A stretch of 64,000 nucleotides of DNA from the NCBI RefSeq assembly GCF_003628305.1, contig NZ_RBZM01000001.1:62001-126000 (forward strand), in the 5' to 3' direction. This document shows positions 32,106 through 41,977 of the stretch, in pieces. Position 1 is the stretch's first letter. Each line of letters opens with the position of its first letter. A model generated the notes under the pieces. The model ran no database searches. It was not told the origin of the DNA and worked only from the letters and a program-made list of their open reading frames with translations. A program made the translations under genes and the position numbers. The stretch is from Cohnella endophytica (lineage in GTDB: Bacteria > Bacillota > Bacilli > Paenibacillales > Paenibacillaceae).

Positions 32106-33845
32106 ATGAAACAGTTTCGCTTATATTTACGGTTCGTTAAGCCTTATCGCTGGATGGTCGCGCTCACGTTGCTCATCGGCATGCTCAAGTTCGCGATTCC
32201 GCTCGCGGTTCCGCTTTTTCTTCAATACGCGGTGGACGATATATTGCTATCGAACGCATCGCAGGGCGAGAGATTGTCGCGGCTTATGCAATTGGTCGGA
32301 ATTTCTTTCGTTCTTTTCGTCGTCATCCGTTATCCGATCGAATATTTCCGTCAATATTTCGCCCAGCTAACGACAAGCCGGATTTTGTTCGACTTACGCA
32401 ACAAGCTTTACGGTCATCTTCAACGGTTGTCGTTACGATTCTACCAGGAACGCAAATCCGGAGAGATCATCTCGAGGATGATTAACGACGTAGAACAAAC
32501 GAAATCGATCGTCGAGACAGGGATGATGAACGTCTGGCTGGACATGTTCACGCTGACGATCGCGCTAGGGATTATGCTTCATATGAACGCGTGGCTGACG
32601 GTTCTGGCCGTTATCATCTTACCGTTCTACGGTCTCGCCGTGGTGAAACTGTATCGGAGGTTGCGGACGTACGCCCGTTCCCGTTCGGCGGCGCTGGCGG
32701 ACATGCAGGGCTATCTGAACGAGCACGTCGTCGGCATTCCCGTCGTCAAGAGCTTTACGCTCGAGAAATACGAAGAAAAGCAGTTCGGGGCGAAAAACGG
32801 CAAGTTCCTCGAAAGAGCTCTCGCGCTCACCCGTTGGAATGCGCTCACGAACGCCATCATCAACACATTGACGGAAGTAGCTCCGCTCATCATTTTATTC
32901 GGAGGCGGGTATCTCGTAATCAACAATGAATTGACGGTCGGAGGATTCGTCGCGTTCTATAGTTATCTCGATCGAATGTATACCCCTCTGCGCAGATTGG
33001 TTAACGCTTCGACGGAGTTGACCCAAGCTTCCGCTTCCCTTGAACGGGTAATGGAGCTATTGAACGAGCCTCAACACGTCCAAGACGTCAAAGGGGCGAA
33101 GGAGCTTGAATTGTCGGCGGGTAGGATCGAATTCAAGGACGTAAGCTTCCGTTACCGCGACGAAACGGAAGACGTATTGAAGCGGATCGACCTGGTGATC
33201 GAACCGGGCGAGACGGTCGCGTTCGTCGGAATGAGCGGAGGCGGGAAGTCGAGTTTGATCAGCCTATTGCCGCGATTCTACGACATACGGGAAGGCTGTA
33301 TCCAGATCGACGGTCAAGATATCTCCCAAGTCACGCAGCATAGTCTGCGCTCGCGAATCGGCATGGTGCTGCAGGACAATATCCTGTTTAGCGGAAGCGT
33401 CAGGGAGAACATTATGCTCGGCAACCCGGATGAGTCCGAAGCGAGCATGTTCGAAGCGGCCAGAAGGGCGAACGCGCACGATTTTATTATGGGTTTGCCT
33501 AACGGGTACGAGACCGAGATCGGCGAGCGAGGCGTCAAGCTTTCCGGCGGGCAGAAACAGCGGATCGCGATCGCGCGCGTCTTCTTGAAGAATCCAGCCA
33601 TCTTGGTGCTGGATGAAGCGACATCCGCGCTGGATCTGGAATCCGAGCATCTGATCCAGGAGTCGCTGCAGGCATTGACGAACGATCGGACGACGCTCGT
33701 CGTCGCGCACCGGCTCTCAACCATTACCCATGCCAATCAAATCATCGTCATCGAACGTGGGGAAATCGTCGAACGGGGCACTCATGAATCTTTGATGAGC
33801 ATGGAAGGCGTATACGCAAGGCTATATAACGTACAGAACTTATAA
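32106..33845 (+). CDS. ABC exporter, fused permease-ATPase half-transporter
   Basis: 579 residues. Six-helix type I exporter domain (about 15-310), then an ATPase domain: Walker A GMSGGGKSSL (about 375), Q-loop VLQDNILFSG, signature LSGGQKQR (about 478), Walker B ILVLDEATSALD and H-loop VAHRLST. MsbA/YfiB-YfiC/BmrA-like; it works as a dimer. It may homodimerise, since no second half-transporter is adjacent. The substrate is unknown. The Lhr helicase gene starts 20 bases after its stop, so the two may share a transcript. Confidence 0.93.
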   Translation: MKQFRLYLRFVKPYRWMVALTLLIGMLKFAIPLAVPLFLQYAVDDILLSNASQGERLSRLMQLVGISFVLFVVIRYPIEYFRQYFAQLTTSRILFDLRNKLYGHLQRLSLRFYQERKSGEIISRMINDVEQTKSIVETGMMNVWLDMFTLTIALGIMLHMNAWLTVLAVIILPFYGLAVVKLYRRLRTYARSRSAALADMQGYLNEHVVGIPVVKSFTLEKYEEKQFGAKNGKFLERALALTRWNALTNAIINTLTEVAPLIILFGGGYLVINNELTVGGFVAFYSYLDRMYTPLRRLVNASTELTQASASLERVMELLNEPQHVQDVKGAKELELSAGRIEFKDVSFRYRDETEDVLKRIDLVIEPGETVAFVGMSGGGKSSLISLLPRFYDIREGCIQIDGQDISQVTQHSLRSRIGMVLQDNILFSGSVRENIMLGNPDESEASMFEAARRANAHDFIMGLPNGYETEIGERGVKLSGGQKQRIAIARVFLKNPAILVLDEATSALDLESEHLIQESLQALTNDRTTLVVAHRLSTITHANQIIVIERGEIVERGTHESLMSMEGVYARLYNVQNL

Positions 33846-33865
33846 CGAAGGAGTCGATCCCCGTC

Positions 33866-34543
33866 ATGGCGCACCAGACGAGCTTGCCGTTTCATCCCGT
33901 CCTATCCGATTGGTTCGCCGAGACGTTCGGCGAGCCGACACAAGTGCAGTTGCAGGCGTGGGAATCGATCGGTCGGGGGTGCCACACTCTGATCGCGGCG
34001 CCGACAGGGTCCGGCAAGACGTTAGCTGCGCTGCTTCCGTGCTTGAATCGTGTTATTCAGCAGCCGAATAAGCCTTCGCGCCGCGGAGTTCGGATTATTT
34101 ACATTACTCCGTTGAAGGCTTTGAACAACGACATTCATCATCACGCGTTGCGTTTCGTCGAGCAACTGGAAGTGCGGGCATCCGAACGCGGCGAGGAGTG
34201 GCCGGGCGTGCGCAGCGAGGTAAGAACGGGGGATACGAGCCCAAGCAAACGCGCGGCCATATTGCGTAATCCCCCGGAATTGCTCGTGACGACGCCGGAA
34301 TCGCTGTATTTGCTTCTTACGTCCGACAAGGGACGCTCGATTCTCGAAACCGTCGAGCATGTTATCGTCGACGAGATTCACGATCTCGCCGCGGATAAAC
34401 GCGGCGCTCATCTATCCTTATCTCTGGAGCGATTAAGCGCGCGGTGTATCGTTCCGCCTCAACGTATTGGCGTATCCGCGACTCAGAAACCGCTGAGAGG
34501 GTGGCGCGGTTTCTCGGCGGTTGGGTGCAGGATGGGACGATAG
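33866..34543 (+). pseudogene. Lhr-type DEAD/H helicase, N-terminal fragment (frameshifted)
   Basis: 225-residue frame holding RecA domain 1 of a large Lhr-like helicase: FGEPTQVQLQAWESI (Q motif), APTGSGKT (motif I), TPLKALNNDI (Ia), TTPESL (Ib), DEIHDLAADKRGAH (II) and IGVSATQKP (III). Immediately after motif III the frame goes wrong (RGWRGFSAVG) and stops. The expected continuation ERVARFLGGWVQDG is in the next frame from about 34494. A single base missing in CTGAGAGG at 34493-34500, where CTN-GAG-AGG would be expected, explains this. Either a pseudogene or a sequencing or assembly error. Confidence 0.8.
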
Positions 34544-37500
34544 CGGATCGGACGGAAACAACTGATACGACGGATACAATAGAAACGAAAGATAGGACAG
34601 GAACGACAGATGTACGTCCTCGTCCGGTCACGATCATCGAGAGCTCGATGATCAAGCGGATGGACGTGCGCATCTCGATGCCCGATCTCAGCAAACCCGC
34701 TGCGACGCGGGAGGCAGTGTGGCTGCCATTGCTGGATCGGATCGTTCAAGCAATGGACGGGTGCCGTTCGGTGCTGCTATTCGTCAACAGCAGAAGGCTG
34801 TGCGAACGGCTTTGCTTGCGGTTGAACGATCACGTCGGTTACGAGATGGCGCGTTCCCATCACGGAAGCCTGTCCCGCGAACGCCGTCTCGAGGTTGAAC
34901 GGCTCCTGAAGGAAGGCAATCTCCGCGCGATCGTCGCGACGTCCTCGCTAGAGCTGGGCATTGATGTCGGGCATATCGATCTCGTCATTCAGATCGATTC
35001 TCCCCAGGAAGCGGCGAGAGGCATCCAACGGATCGGTCGAGCCGGTCATGCCGTTGGTGAGGCAAGCCGGGGCTTGTTGCTTGCGCGCGGCAAGGCGATC
35101 TTGCCCGAGCTTGCGGTACTCGGAAGAGAGATCTCGCAACGCGAGATCGAGCCGATCCGGATCCCGCGCGGTCCGATGGACGTGCTCTCGCAGCAGATCG
35201 TCTCCATGGTCGCCATGGACGATTGGGATATTGGGGATCTGCAACTGTTTCTTGGGCGCAGCGACAGCTACCGGGATTTCCCTCGCGATCGACTAGAAGG
35301 AATGTTAAAGGTGCTTTCCGGTTTCTATCCTTTCGCCAGACCTCTATTGGACTGGGATCGTGAGACGAACGCGCTGAGGAAACGAAGCAATACAGCGATG
35401 GCGGCGGTTACGGGCGTCGGGACGATTCCGCAGAGCGGCAACTATCCCGTTCATCATTTGGATAGCCGCGCCCATCTGGGCGAACTAGACGAAGAATTCA
35501 TTCAGGAGAGCCGGGTCGGGGACGTGTTCCAGCTCGGGACGAGCTCTTGGATGATCCGGGACATTCGAAACGACAGGGTGTACGTAACCGAGGCGGGCAA
35601 CAGGTTCAGCGAGATTCCGTTCTGGCGTAACGAAGCGGCTAGCCGTTCATACGAAGCCGGATTGAAGATCGGCGCGTTCCTGAGAGAACTATCCGAGCGA
35701 ATGGATTGGGGCGATGAAGAGAATACATCCGAGAACGAAACGATTGCCGCTATAGAGCGTTGCCATGAATGGTTGGCCGAGCAATACGGGATGGATCGCG
35801 CTGCATCGGATGAGCTTCTCACGTTCGTCCGATCGCAGCATCAAGCCTGCGCGTTGCCCACGGATAAGCAGATCGTCATCGAGCATTACCGCGACGTGAT
35901 GAATCAGACGCATGTTATTATCCATAATCAATGCGGCCGAACGGTGAACCGCGCATGGTTACTCGCCATCGAACGTCAATTCGAGCTTTTATTGCCATAT
36001 CGGCTTTACGGCAACGCGAAGGACAATGGCATCGAATTCGTTCTGCCGGAATGGGATGCCTCTTGGCTACAAGTGCTGCAATCGGTTACTCCCGCGAATC
36101 TCGAGCTGTTGCTTACCGAGGCGATCACCGGATCGCCTCTGCTCGGAATCGCGTTCCGCAGAATCGCGGAAAATTCTTTGCTCTTGTCCCGAAGCTTCAC
36201 GAGAACGCCGCTCTGGCAGAAGCGGCTTCGTAGCGAAGAGCTTCTCAAGGGCGCTCTGCCCTACGCGGAGCAGTTTCCGTATTTGCGCGAGGCGATGTCG
36301 GAGTGCCTGCATGACTACTTAGGCTATGAGGAGCTACGCAAGACGTTGGAGCAACTCGTAGCAGGAGAAATCTCGATTCTCGTAAAGGAAACGCCCTTTC
36401 CTTCGCCGTTCGCGGCGCAATTCATTGCCGATTACGTGAACATGCAAGTGTACGAGGGCGACGGGTTGGACGAGACGACCCGGCTTCAATTGTTGAACGT
36501 AAGCAAGGAGCTTGCGGGACAACTGTTCGATACCGCTGCATTCGGAGATGCCGTCGGTCGAGAAGCGTTGGAGGATGAAAGGCGCAAACTGGAGGAACTG
36601 GAGCAGCCGCCGAGAAACGCGAACGAGCTGGCGGTATTCCTTAAACGTCGCGGAGATCTGACAGCCGGAGAACTTGCGAAGCTAGCCGGAGAAGCGGCGC
36701 TGAGTTGGCTGAAGCAACTGCACGACCAAGGCAAGGCGATTCCGTTGGATCTGTCCGGAGACGGGGAATTGAGATGGATCCCGTCGGATGAGGGAGAAGT
36801 GTACGCCGAATTCCCGGCTAACCAGACATCGCTCATGTTCGTGCTCGGAAGATATGTGGACCATGTTATTTCGTTTACCGAAGCCGAGCTATGCGATCGT
36901 TATCCTTCGTTAACGCTGACGGATGCCCAGAGGGCGGTAGACTTGATGCTCGATCAAGAGTTGATCGAACGGGCGCCGCATGCCGCGGACGAGCGAGAAC
37001 GCTTATGGACGAGTTCGAAGGTGGCCTCCCGAATCGTCCGTACCTCGATCCGTCATGCACGTAGCAAGGCAGAGCCGGTCGAACCTTCGCGATGGTGCAG
37101 CCAGATCGCGTTTCTGCAGCATGCGCTTCAAGGAACGCAGCAACAGGGAAGCGAGGGACTGCAATCCGTCATCGAACGGTTGCAAGGACTGTTCATCCCG
37201 CTCTCCCACTGGGAAACGATTATTTTTCCATCGAGAGTAGCCGGATACCGCAAGGAGCAGCTAGATTTGCTATGCGCTTCAGGGGAAGTATTGTGGCTCG
37301 GACGCAAGCAGGATGGCGACCAAGAGGGGAAAATCGCTTTTTTCCTTGCGGAATCCAGATCGTTGTACGAGCCTTTGCTAGCCGATACGATCGTAACCGC
37401 GGATCGTCCGACAAGTCATGCTGAACTGCTAGCTTTACTGGCCGAAGGTGGAGCGACCTTCCTGACCCGGTTAAGCCGCGAAATGGACCGTCCGCCTTCC

Positions 37501-38355
37501 GAGCTGATACCCGATTTGTTGGATCTGGTTTGGGAAGGTCGCGTCGCGAACGATCAATTCGCGCCGATCCGATTACATGCCAACCTTAAAGCCAAGGCCA
37601 AGGCCGACTTAGCTAAGACCGGCTCCGGATTGGGAAGATGGTACGCGACGAGCATGCTTCGGGAAGCCGCGGCCGACCTTGGCAAGGCTAATGATTCCGA
37701 CTCGGCGAAACAATCGCCCGTGTTGAGCTGGACGCATCATTTGTTACGTTCTTATGGGATCATCAATAAGCAGCTTGTCGCGAACAGTTCGCCTTTTTCG
37801 TGGGATACGTTCTATCCGGTGCTGCGCAGGCTCGAAGAGTGGGGCGTAGTTACGAGAGGGAAATTCATCGAAGGAGAATCATCGCTACAATTCACGACCC
37901 GGGAACATAACGAGACGATCCGTCAACCGCTTCCCGCTAGAATCGGCCAGTCTACTTCGACTACCGTGTTGGCGTCCGTCGATCCGGCTAACCCGTTCGG
38001 TTTACTCGTGGATTGGCCACTTGACGCGCAAATCGGTGTAAGCGGTGGAGCATTTGCCCGTAAACCCGGTAATTTCTTAGTGCTGCATGGCGACCGATGG
38101 CTGTTCTGGATCGAGAATAACGGAAAGCGGATTTACTCGGTTCCCGAGCCTCCCAGTTCCGATCCTTTGTCGCACGAAGATTTGGTCGGAATCGTTCAGT
38201 CGGCGTTGCAGACCATTTTGCGAAGGAGAAATCTCGTCAAAGTCAAAGTGGATTCCTGGAACGGAGAACCGATCATGGAAACGGAAGCCGGCAATCGGTT
38301 ACTGCGGCTAGGGGGCGAGAAGGATCTTCGTTCGCTTGTCTTCTGGTTGCGGTAG
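34444..38355 (+). pseudogene. Lhr-type DEAD/H helicase, C-terminal fragment (frameshifted)
   Basis: Open from 34444, with authentic sequence from about 34494. It carries RecA domain 2 (VLLFVNSRR, HHGSLSRERRLEVE, ATSSLELGIDVG, GRIGRAGHAVGE as motif VI), then the winged-helix and DEAD/H-associated beta-barrel regions of Lhr, and a long C-terminal extension. Both fragments together give about 1,490 residues, the usual size of full-length bacterial Lhr. After the frameshift, a Thr/Asp/Glu-rich stretch (34546-34620) is a low-complexity insertion with an unusual base mix. If the frameshift is real, RecA domain 1 is separated and ATPase activity lost. Lhr proteins act in DNA repair. Confidence 0.8.
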
Positions 38356-38455
38356 GTAATGCGAAGTACGCGCAACGCCCGATTCCTAGAAGCCAACCAT
38401 AAGGTTGTAGTGTACAATACAGGTAGCAATCATCCATTTTAAGGGGGCTGTTGAA

Positions 38456-38806
38456 ATGGTGAACGAGAACGTCCTGTGGGAGGGCAAGCCCTTTAACTAC
38501 GGGTTTCCGAGTTTTACCCGTTATCAGATCACGGAGCGCAGGATCATCGTGGAAAAGGGCATTTTGACGAAGAAGCGCGAAGAAATCCAGCTGTACCGCA
38601 TTCGGGACATTTCGTTGAAGCGGAATTTACTGGAACGCATCCTGAAGATCGGCGATATAACGGTTCTATCTACGGATACGACTTCCCCGAACTACACGTT
38701 AAGAAATATTCGGAATAGCGTCGACATCTCCGATCTGCTCAGCCAATCCGCGGAAGCCGCGAGAATCAAAAACCGTGCTCAAGAGTTAACGGAAGTGCAG
38801 GCATAA
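38456..38806 (+). CDS. PH domain protein (bPH2/YdbS-like)
   Basis: 116 residues forming a single bacterial PH domain. NENVLWEGKPFNYGFPSFTRYQITERRIIVEKGILTKK is characteristic (quoted in part: TRYQITERRIIVEKG). EEIQLYRIRDISLKRNLLERI and GDITVLSTD complete the fold. No membrane helix is present, unlike YdbS/YdbT. AAGGGGGC precedes the ATG. Role unknown; similar proteins appear as stand-alone soluble domains in Bacillales. Confidence 0.85.
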   Translation: MVNENVLWEGKPFNYGFPSFTRYQITERRIIVEKGILTKKREEIQLYRIRDISLKRNLLERILKIGDITVLSTDTTSPNYTLRNIRNSVDISDLLSQSAEAARIKNRAQELTEVQA

Positions 38807-38829
38807 TCGGCAAACGTTACTTACGGGAT

Positions 38830-38872
38830 GGGGCTGCCCCAATAGAGTCGATTTCGACCTTGGAGCAGCCCC
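38830..38872. terminator. Hairpin between convergent genes
   Basis: GGGGCTGC (38830-38837) pairs with GCAGCCCC (38865-38872), extended by CCCAA/TTGG and an inner GTCGATTTCGAC. No long T tract, so termination strength is uncertain. Confidence 0.55.
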
Positions 38873-38909
38873 GATTCGTTTAGCGCGATTCAATTGAAGT
38901 TTTTACAGC

Positions 38910-39563
38910 TCAAACCCTAAGCTTGATCGACCGTTTATAGATCGGATACAGCCACTTGACGCCGCTTGGCGTGAGCGTATCCGCGAGCAGGTGGGATGCG
39001 TAGCCGACAGTCGCGACAAGAGCGATTCCTTCCACGTCGAGCCGTGATTCCAGTCCCGAACCGATCAGGTGCCAAATCGGCAACGCCCAGACGGTATGCG
39101 TCATTCCGCGATGGGCTAACCATGGAGCGATGGCGACGAATGCTCCTAAACCCATTAACCATTGCTGATTGGATTTCCAACCGGAGAAAATAAGAGAGCA
39201 ACCGATGAGGCTAACGAGGGTATTCCGGATGACCCCTTCCTTCGCAACAAGCCCCAAAAGGAATAATGCGACGGCGCAGGTCGAGAATACCGGGTACAGC
39301 CGATCTTGCGCAACGTACAAATAGCACAATACGGACATTGGAATAATGCCGCCCCAAAGGGCGAACTCGCGCAATAACTTGGAGAGCTTACCGATTCTAA
39401 GCTTGCCGCTAAGAAGATTGGATGGTCCGTCCAAGTCCGCGCTTAAGGCGGAGAATCCGGCAACGGTGACATATGCAGCGGCATGGTCAAAGCTAAACGG
39501 ATAGTACAAGCAGGCGGCAGCCCCGATGGCGACGCCAATGGCGAGATGAGTCGTACCTTTCAT
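38910..39563 (-). CDS. YdjM family membrane metal-dependent hydrolase
   Basis: 217 residues, several membrane helices, of the DUF457/YdjM family of inner-membrane putative metal-dependent hydrolases. Histidine/Asp motifs are THLAIG at the N-terminus, SALSADLDGPSNLL, HRGMTHTVW and GYASHLLADTLTPSGV. E. coli YdjM is LexA-regulated, and a LexA-like palindrome lies between the candidate -10 and this gene. GGAGGTAATC precedes the ATG. Substrate unknown. Confidence 0.9.
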   Translation of the reverse strand: MKGTTHLAIGVAIGAAACLYYPFSFDHAAAYVTVAGFSALSADLDGPSNLLSGKLRIGKLSKLLREFALWGGIIPMSVLCYLYVAQDRLYPVFSTCAVALFLLGLVAKEGVIRNTLVSLIGCSLIFSGWKSNQQWLMGLGAFVAIAPWLAHRGMTHTVWALPIWHLIGSGLESRLDVEGIALVATVGYASHLLADTLTPSGVKWLYPIYKRSIKLRV

Positions 39564-39622
39564 GATTACCTCCGAAGACTGATCGTGATGTTAGATGGGT
39601 ATGCTAAACCTATCTCCAGTAT

Positions 39623-39650
39623 GCAAACATATGTTTGCCGTATCATTATA
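39623..39650 (-). promoter_or_regulatory. LexA-like operator and -10 of the YdjM-like gene
   Basis: A perfect 16-bp palindrome, GCAAACATATGTTTGC, at 39623-39638 matches the Bacillus SOS box CGAAC-N4-GTTCG except for a symmetrical G-to-A change. It lies just downstream of a TATAAT (39650-39645, minus strand) near the expected transcription start, where binding would repress. Confidence 0.6.
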
Positions 39651-39723
39651 CGCACTGCAAACAATTGAAACATCGGGCTACGCGCCTATTAATTCATAAG
39701 TCAACATAGAAAGGACTCTTCTA

Positions 39724-40695
39724 ATGAACGTAAAAGGAATTCACCATCTGTCCGCGATGACGGGTGACGTAAAAGTAAATTATGAGTTTTACACGGAAAC
39801 ATTAGGAATGCGCCTGGTGAAGAAAACGGTCAACCAGGATGATACGACCGCTTACCATCTTTTCTACGGGGACGAACGGGGCAATCCGGGCACGGAGCTT
39901 ACGTTTTTCGATTTTCCGGGAATCGGACCTGCCAAGGCGGGAGTTAGCAGCATATCGGGAACGTCTCTGAGGGTGGCGTCGGACGAAGCATTGCGATTCT
40001 GGGAGAAGAGATTCGAGAAGCTCGGGGTAAAACACGAAGCGATCTCTGAATTCGCCGGTCGAAACGTCATCTTCTTCGAAGATCCGGAAGGCCAGCAGCT
40101 CGCGCTCGTATCCGATGAGAACAATACCGGGGTGGCTGCAGGCACGGCTTGGGAACAGAGTCCGGTTCCGGTTGCCTTTGCCATCATCGGGCTTGGTCCT
40201 GTAAGGCTGACCGTGCGCAAGCCGGAATCCACGATCGCGGTACTGGGCTTGCTCGGATTCCGGGAGACGAGCCGCGTTCCGGCACTTGTAGAGGGACAAG
40301 AGGATATCGTAATCTTGCAAGTCGGAGAAGGCGGATCGGGAGCGGAAGTGCAAATCGAACCGCGTAACGATATTCCCGTCGCGCAGCAGGGGAAGGGAGG
40401 CGTTCATCACGTGGCCTTCCGGGTAGAGGACGAGGAAGAAATCATGGCTTGGCTAGACATTCTCAATCAATTCAGGCTACCGAACTCCGGCTTCGTGGAG
40501 CGCTATTACTTCCTTTCTCTGTACTTCCGCGAGCCAAACGGTATCCTGTTCGAGCTGGCAACTGACGGTCCCGGCTTCGCCACGGACGAGCCATTTGAGA
40601 CGCTCGGCGAGTCGCTTGCGTTGCCGCCGTTCCTGGAATCTCGCCGGCAAGCGATCGAAGCCAATCTTAAACCGCTCGATACGAGCAGGAAGTAA
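39724..40695 (+). CDS. Ring-cleaving dioxygenase (MhqO/MhqA-type glyoxalase fold)
   Basis: Fe(II) extradiol-type dioxygenase of the vicinal-oxygen-chelate superfamily. Related Bacillus MhqA/MhqO proteins take part in resistance to hydroquinones and catechols. 323 residues, two glyoxalase modules. Metal ligands are likely in GIHHLSA (about 7), GVHHVAFR (about 224) and the C-terminal PNGILFELA. AAAGGAC precedes the ATG. No MarR-type MhqR gene is adjacent. Confidence 0.9.
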   Translation: MNVKGIHHLSAMTGDVKVNYEFYTETLGMRLVKKTVNQDDTTAYHLFYGDERGNPGTELTFFDFPGIGPAKAGVSSISGTSLRVASDEALRFWEKRFEKLGVKHEAISEFAGRNVIFFEDPEGQQLALVSDENNTGVAAGTAWEQSPVPVAFAIIGLGPVRLTVRKPESTIAVLGLLGFRETSRVPALVEGQEDIVILQVGEGGSGAEVQIEPRNDIPVAQQGKGGVHHVAFRVEDEEEIMAWLDILNQFRLPNSGFVERYYFLSLYFREPNGILFELATDGPGFATDEPFETLGESLALPPFLESRRQAIEANLKPLDTSRK

Positions 40696-40772
40696 TTGGC
40701 GTTGTCGCTCGGAGTATCCGTAATGATGTCCAGCAGATAGATACTCAAAAAAACGAACAACTCGCCCGCCTA

Positions 40773-40803
40773 AGGAGCTATCCGCAAGGATAGCCCCTTT
40801 TTT
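40773..40803. terminator. Terminator between convergent genes
   Basis: GCTATCC pairs with GGATAGC around GCAA (about 40777-40794), followed by CCCC and six T on the plus strand. Confidence 0.8.
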
Positions 40804-40828
40804 CGTTGTTCCCGCTGCCCGCGACCAA

Positions 40829-41977
40829 TTACTCTTGTTTTTCCTTGTACTTTCCGGTGTTGACGATGTTGATCTTAACGTCGATGTTGCGAATACACCC
40901 CGGTTTTAGCGAGAGGTTTTGGGTTTGATGCAACGCATGCCAGCGCTTCGGATGGTCTCGATAGAGGTGCTCCTCCAGTTGGAGTACATCGACTTTCTTG
41001 GCCAGTCCGTTATCGAAGCTGTCGGAGATTTGGTTCCGTACGACATCTTCGGCCATCGTTTCTAGATCTGTGATCGGAATGTCCTGCAGCAGTTCGTCCA
41101 AGTATCCGCTTATTCTAACCTTCAGATCGTACTTGACTTCGTCTTTATCGAACCTAACCTTTACCGAATAACGAGGGCGATTCAGAACGATCGCGGCGAT
41201 CGGCTTGCCGCTGAGAGGAACATGGATCAGACATCGCTTCAGCTTTGTTTGCGTCCATCTCGCGCCGGCGAGTTCGTCCTCGGATAACCAGGCCGCCATT
41301 TTCGTCGCTTGGAAGAAGTACGCTCCGTTGATCTGGAGCATCGGTTTGTCTTTTGTGTCTTCCTTCCAAACCTCTTTATTGATCGCCAGGGAAGGAAGCA
41401 TGCCCGGCTCCCCGGGCTCGTTGATTTCGGAGAAAAAGCGGTTGCCCGTAACCGACAAAATGGACGATCGCTGGGCGTAGATTTGCTCAGGAGTGAACAT
41501 GAGCGTATCGAGCGGCGAAAGATTAAAGATCGATTTCTGGACGAAGATGTCCGATAGCTTCTCGTTCGTACCGTAAATGTAAAGGTTATAACGAAGCTCC
41601 CGGTACCGATTTACCGCATCGAATGCTTCTCTTACGCCTCTTTTAAGCATATTTTCCGAACAAACGATGGCTTTGACATGCCCCCAGAATACCCGCATTT
41701 GCGAAGTGGAGTAGATGCTCGAGAACGATTCGCTGATCGTCTTCCCGACGCCGCGCCCGATCCATACCGGGACGGTTTTGCCGACTTCGATGTTCTCGGA
41801 CCGGCCAACGTTGGAAAAATTGAGCACTTGAATATACGTTATGAAATTGCCGTCATCGTAATCCAATCCGACCGCGGTCACGTAAGCCATATTCTGAATA
41901 TCCTTGGAGTTCCAGCAACCGGGCAAGACGAACAGCGCGCTTACGGCCACGAGGATTCGAAGGAGGCGATAGCTCAT
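40829..41977 (-). CDS. gerC: Spore germination receptor subunit GerC (lipoprotein)
   Basis: C subunit of a GerA-type nutrient germinant receptor, lipid-anchored in the inner spore membrane. 382 residues from the ATG at 41977 (the long upstream extension overlaps gerA). The signal peptide ends in LPGC (Cys22) followed by WNSKDIQNMAYVTAVGLD, the standard GerC start. VPVWIGRGVGKTISES and FFQATKMAAWL are also characteristic. GGAGGAAG lies nine bases upstream inside gerA, and the ATG overlaps the gerA stop. It is the last gene of the gerB-gerA-gerC order. Confidence 0.93.
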   Translation of the reverse strand: MSYRLLRILVAVSALFVLPGCWNSKDIQNMAYVTAVGLDYDDGNFITYIQVLNFSNVGRSENIEVGKTVPVWIGRGVGKTISESFSSIYSTSQMRVFWGHVKAIVCSENMLKRGVREAFDAVNRYRELRYNLYIYGTNEKLSDIFVQKSIFNLSPLDTLMFTPEQIYAQRSSILSVTGNRFFSEINEPGEPGMLPSLAINKEVWKEDTKDKPMLQINGAYFFQATKMAAWLSEDELAGARWTQTKLKRCLIHVPLSGKPIAAIVLNRPRYSVKVRFDKDEVKYDLKVRISGYLDELLQDIPITDLETMAEDVVRNQISDSFDNGLAKKVDVLQLEEHLYRDHPKRWHALHQTQNLSLKPGCIRNIDVKINIVNTGKYKEKQE

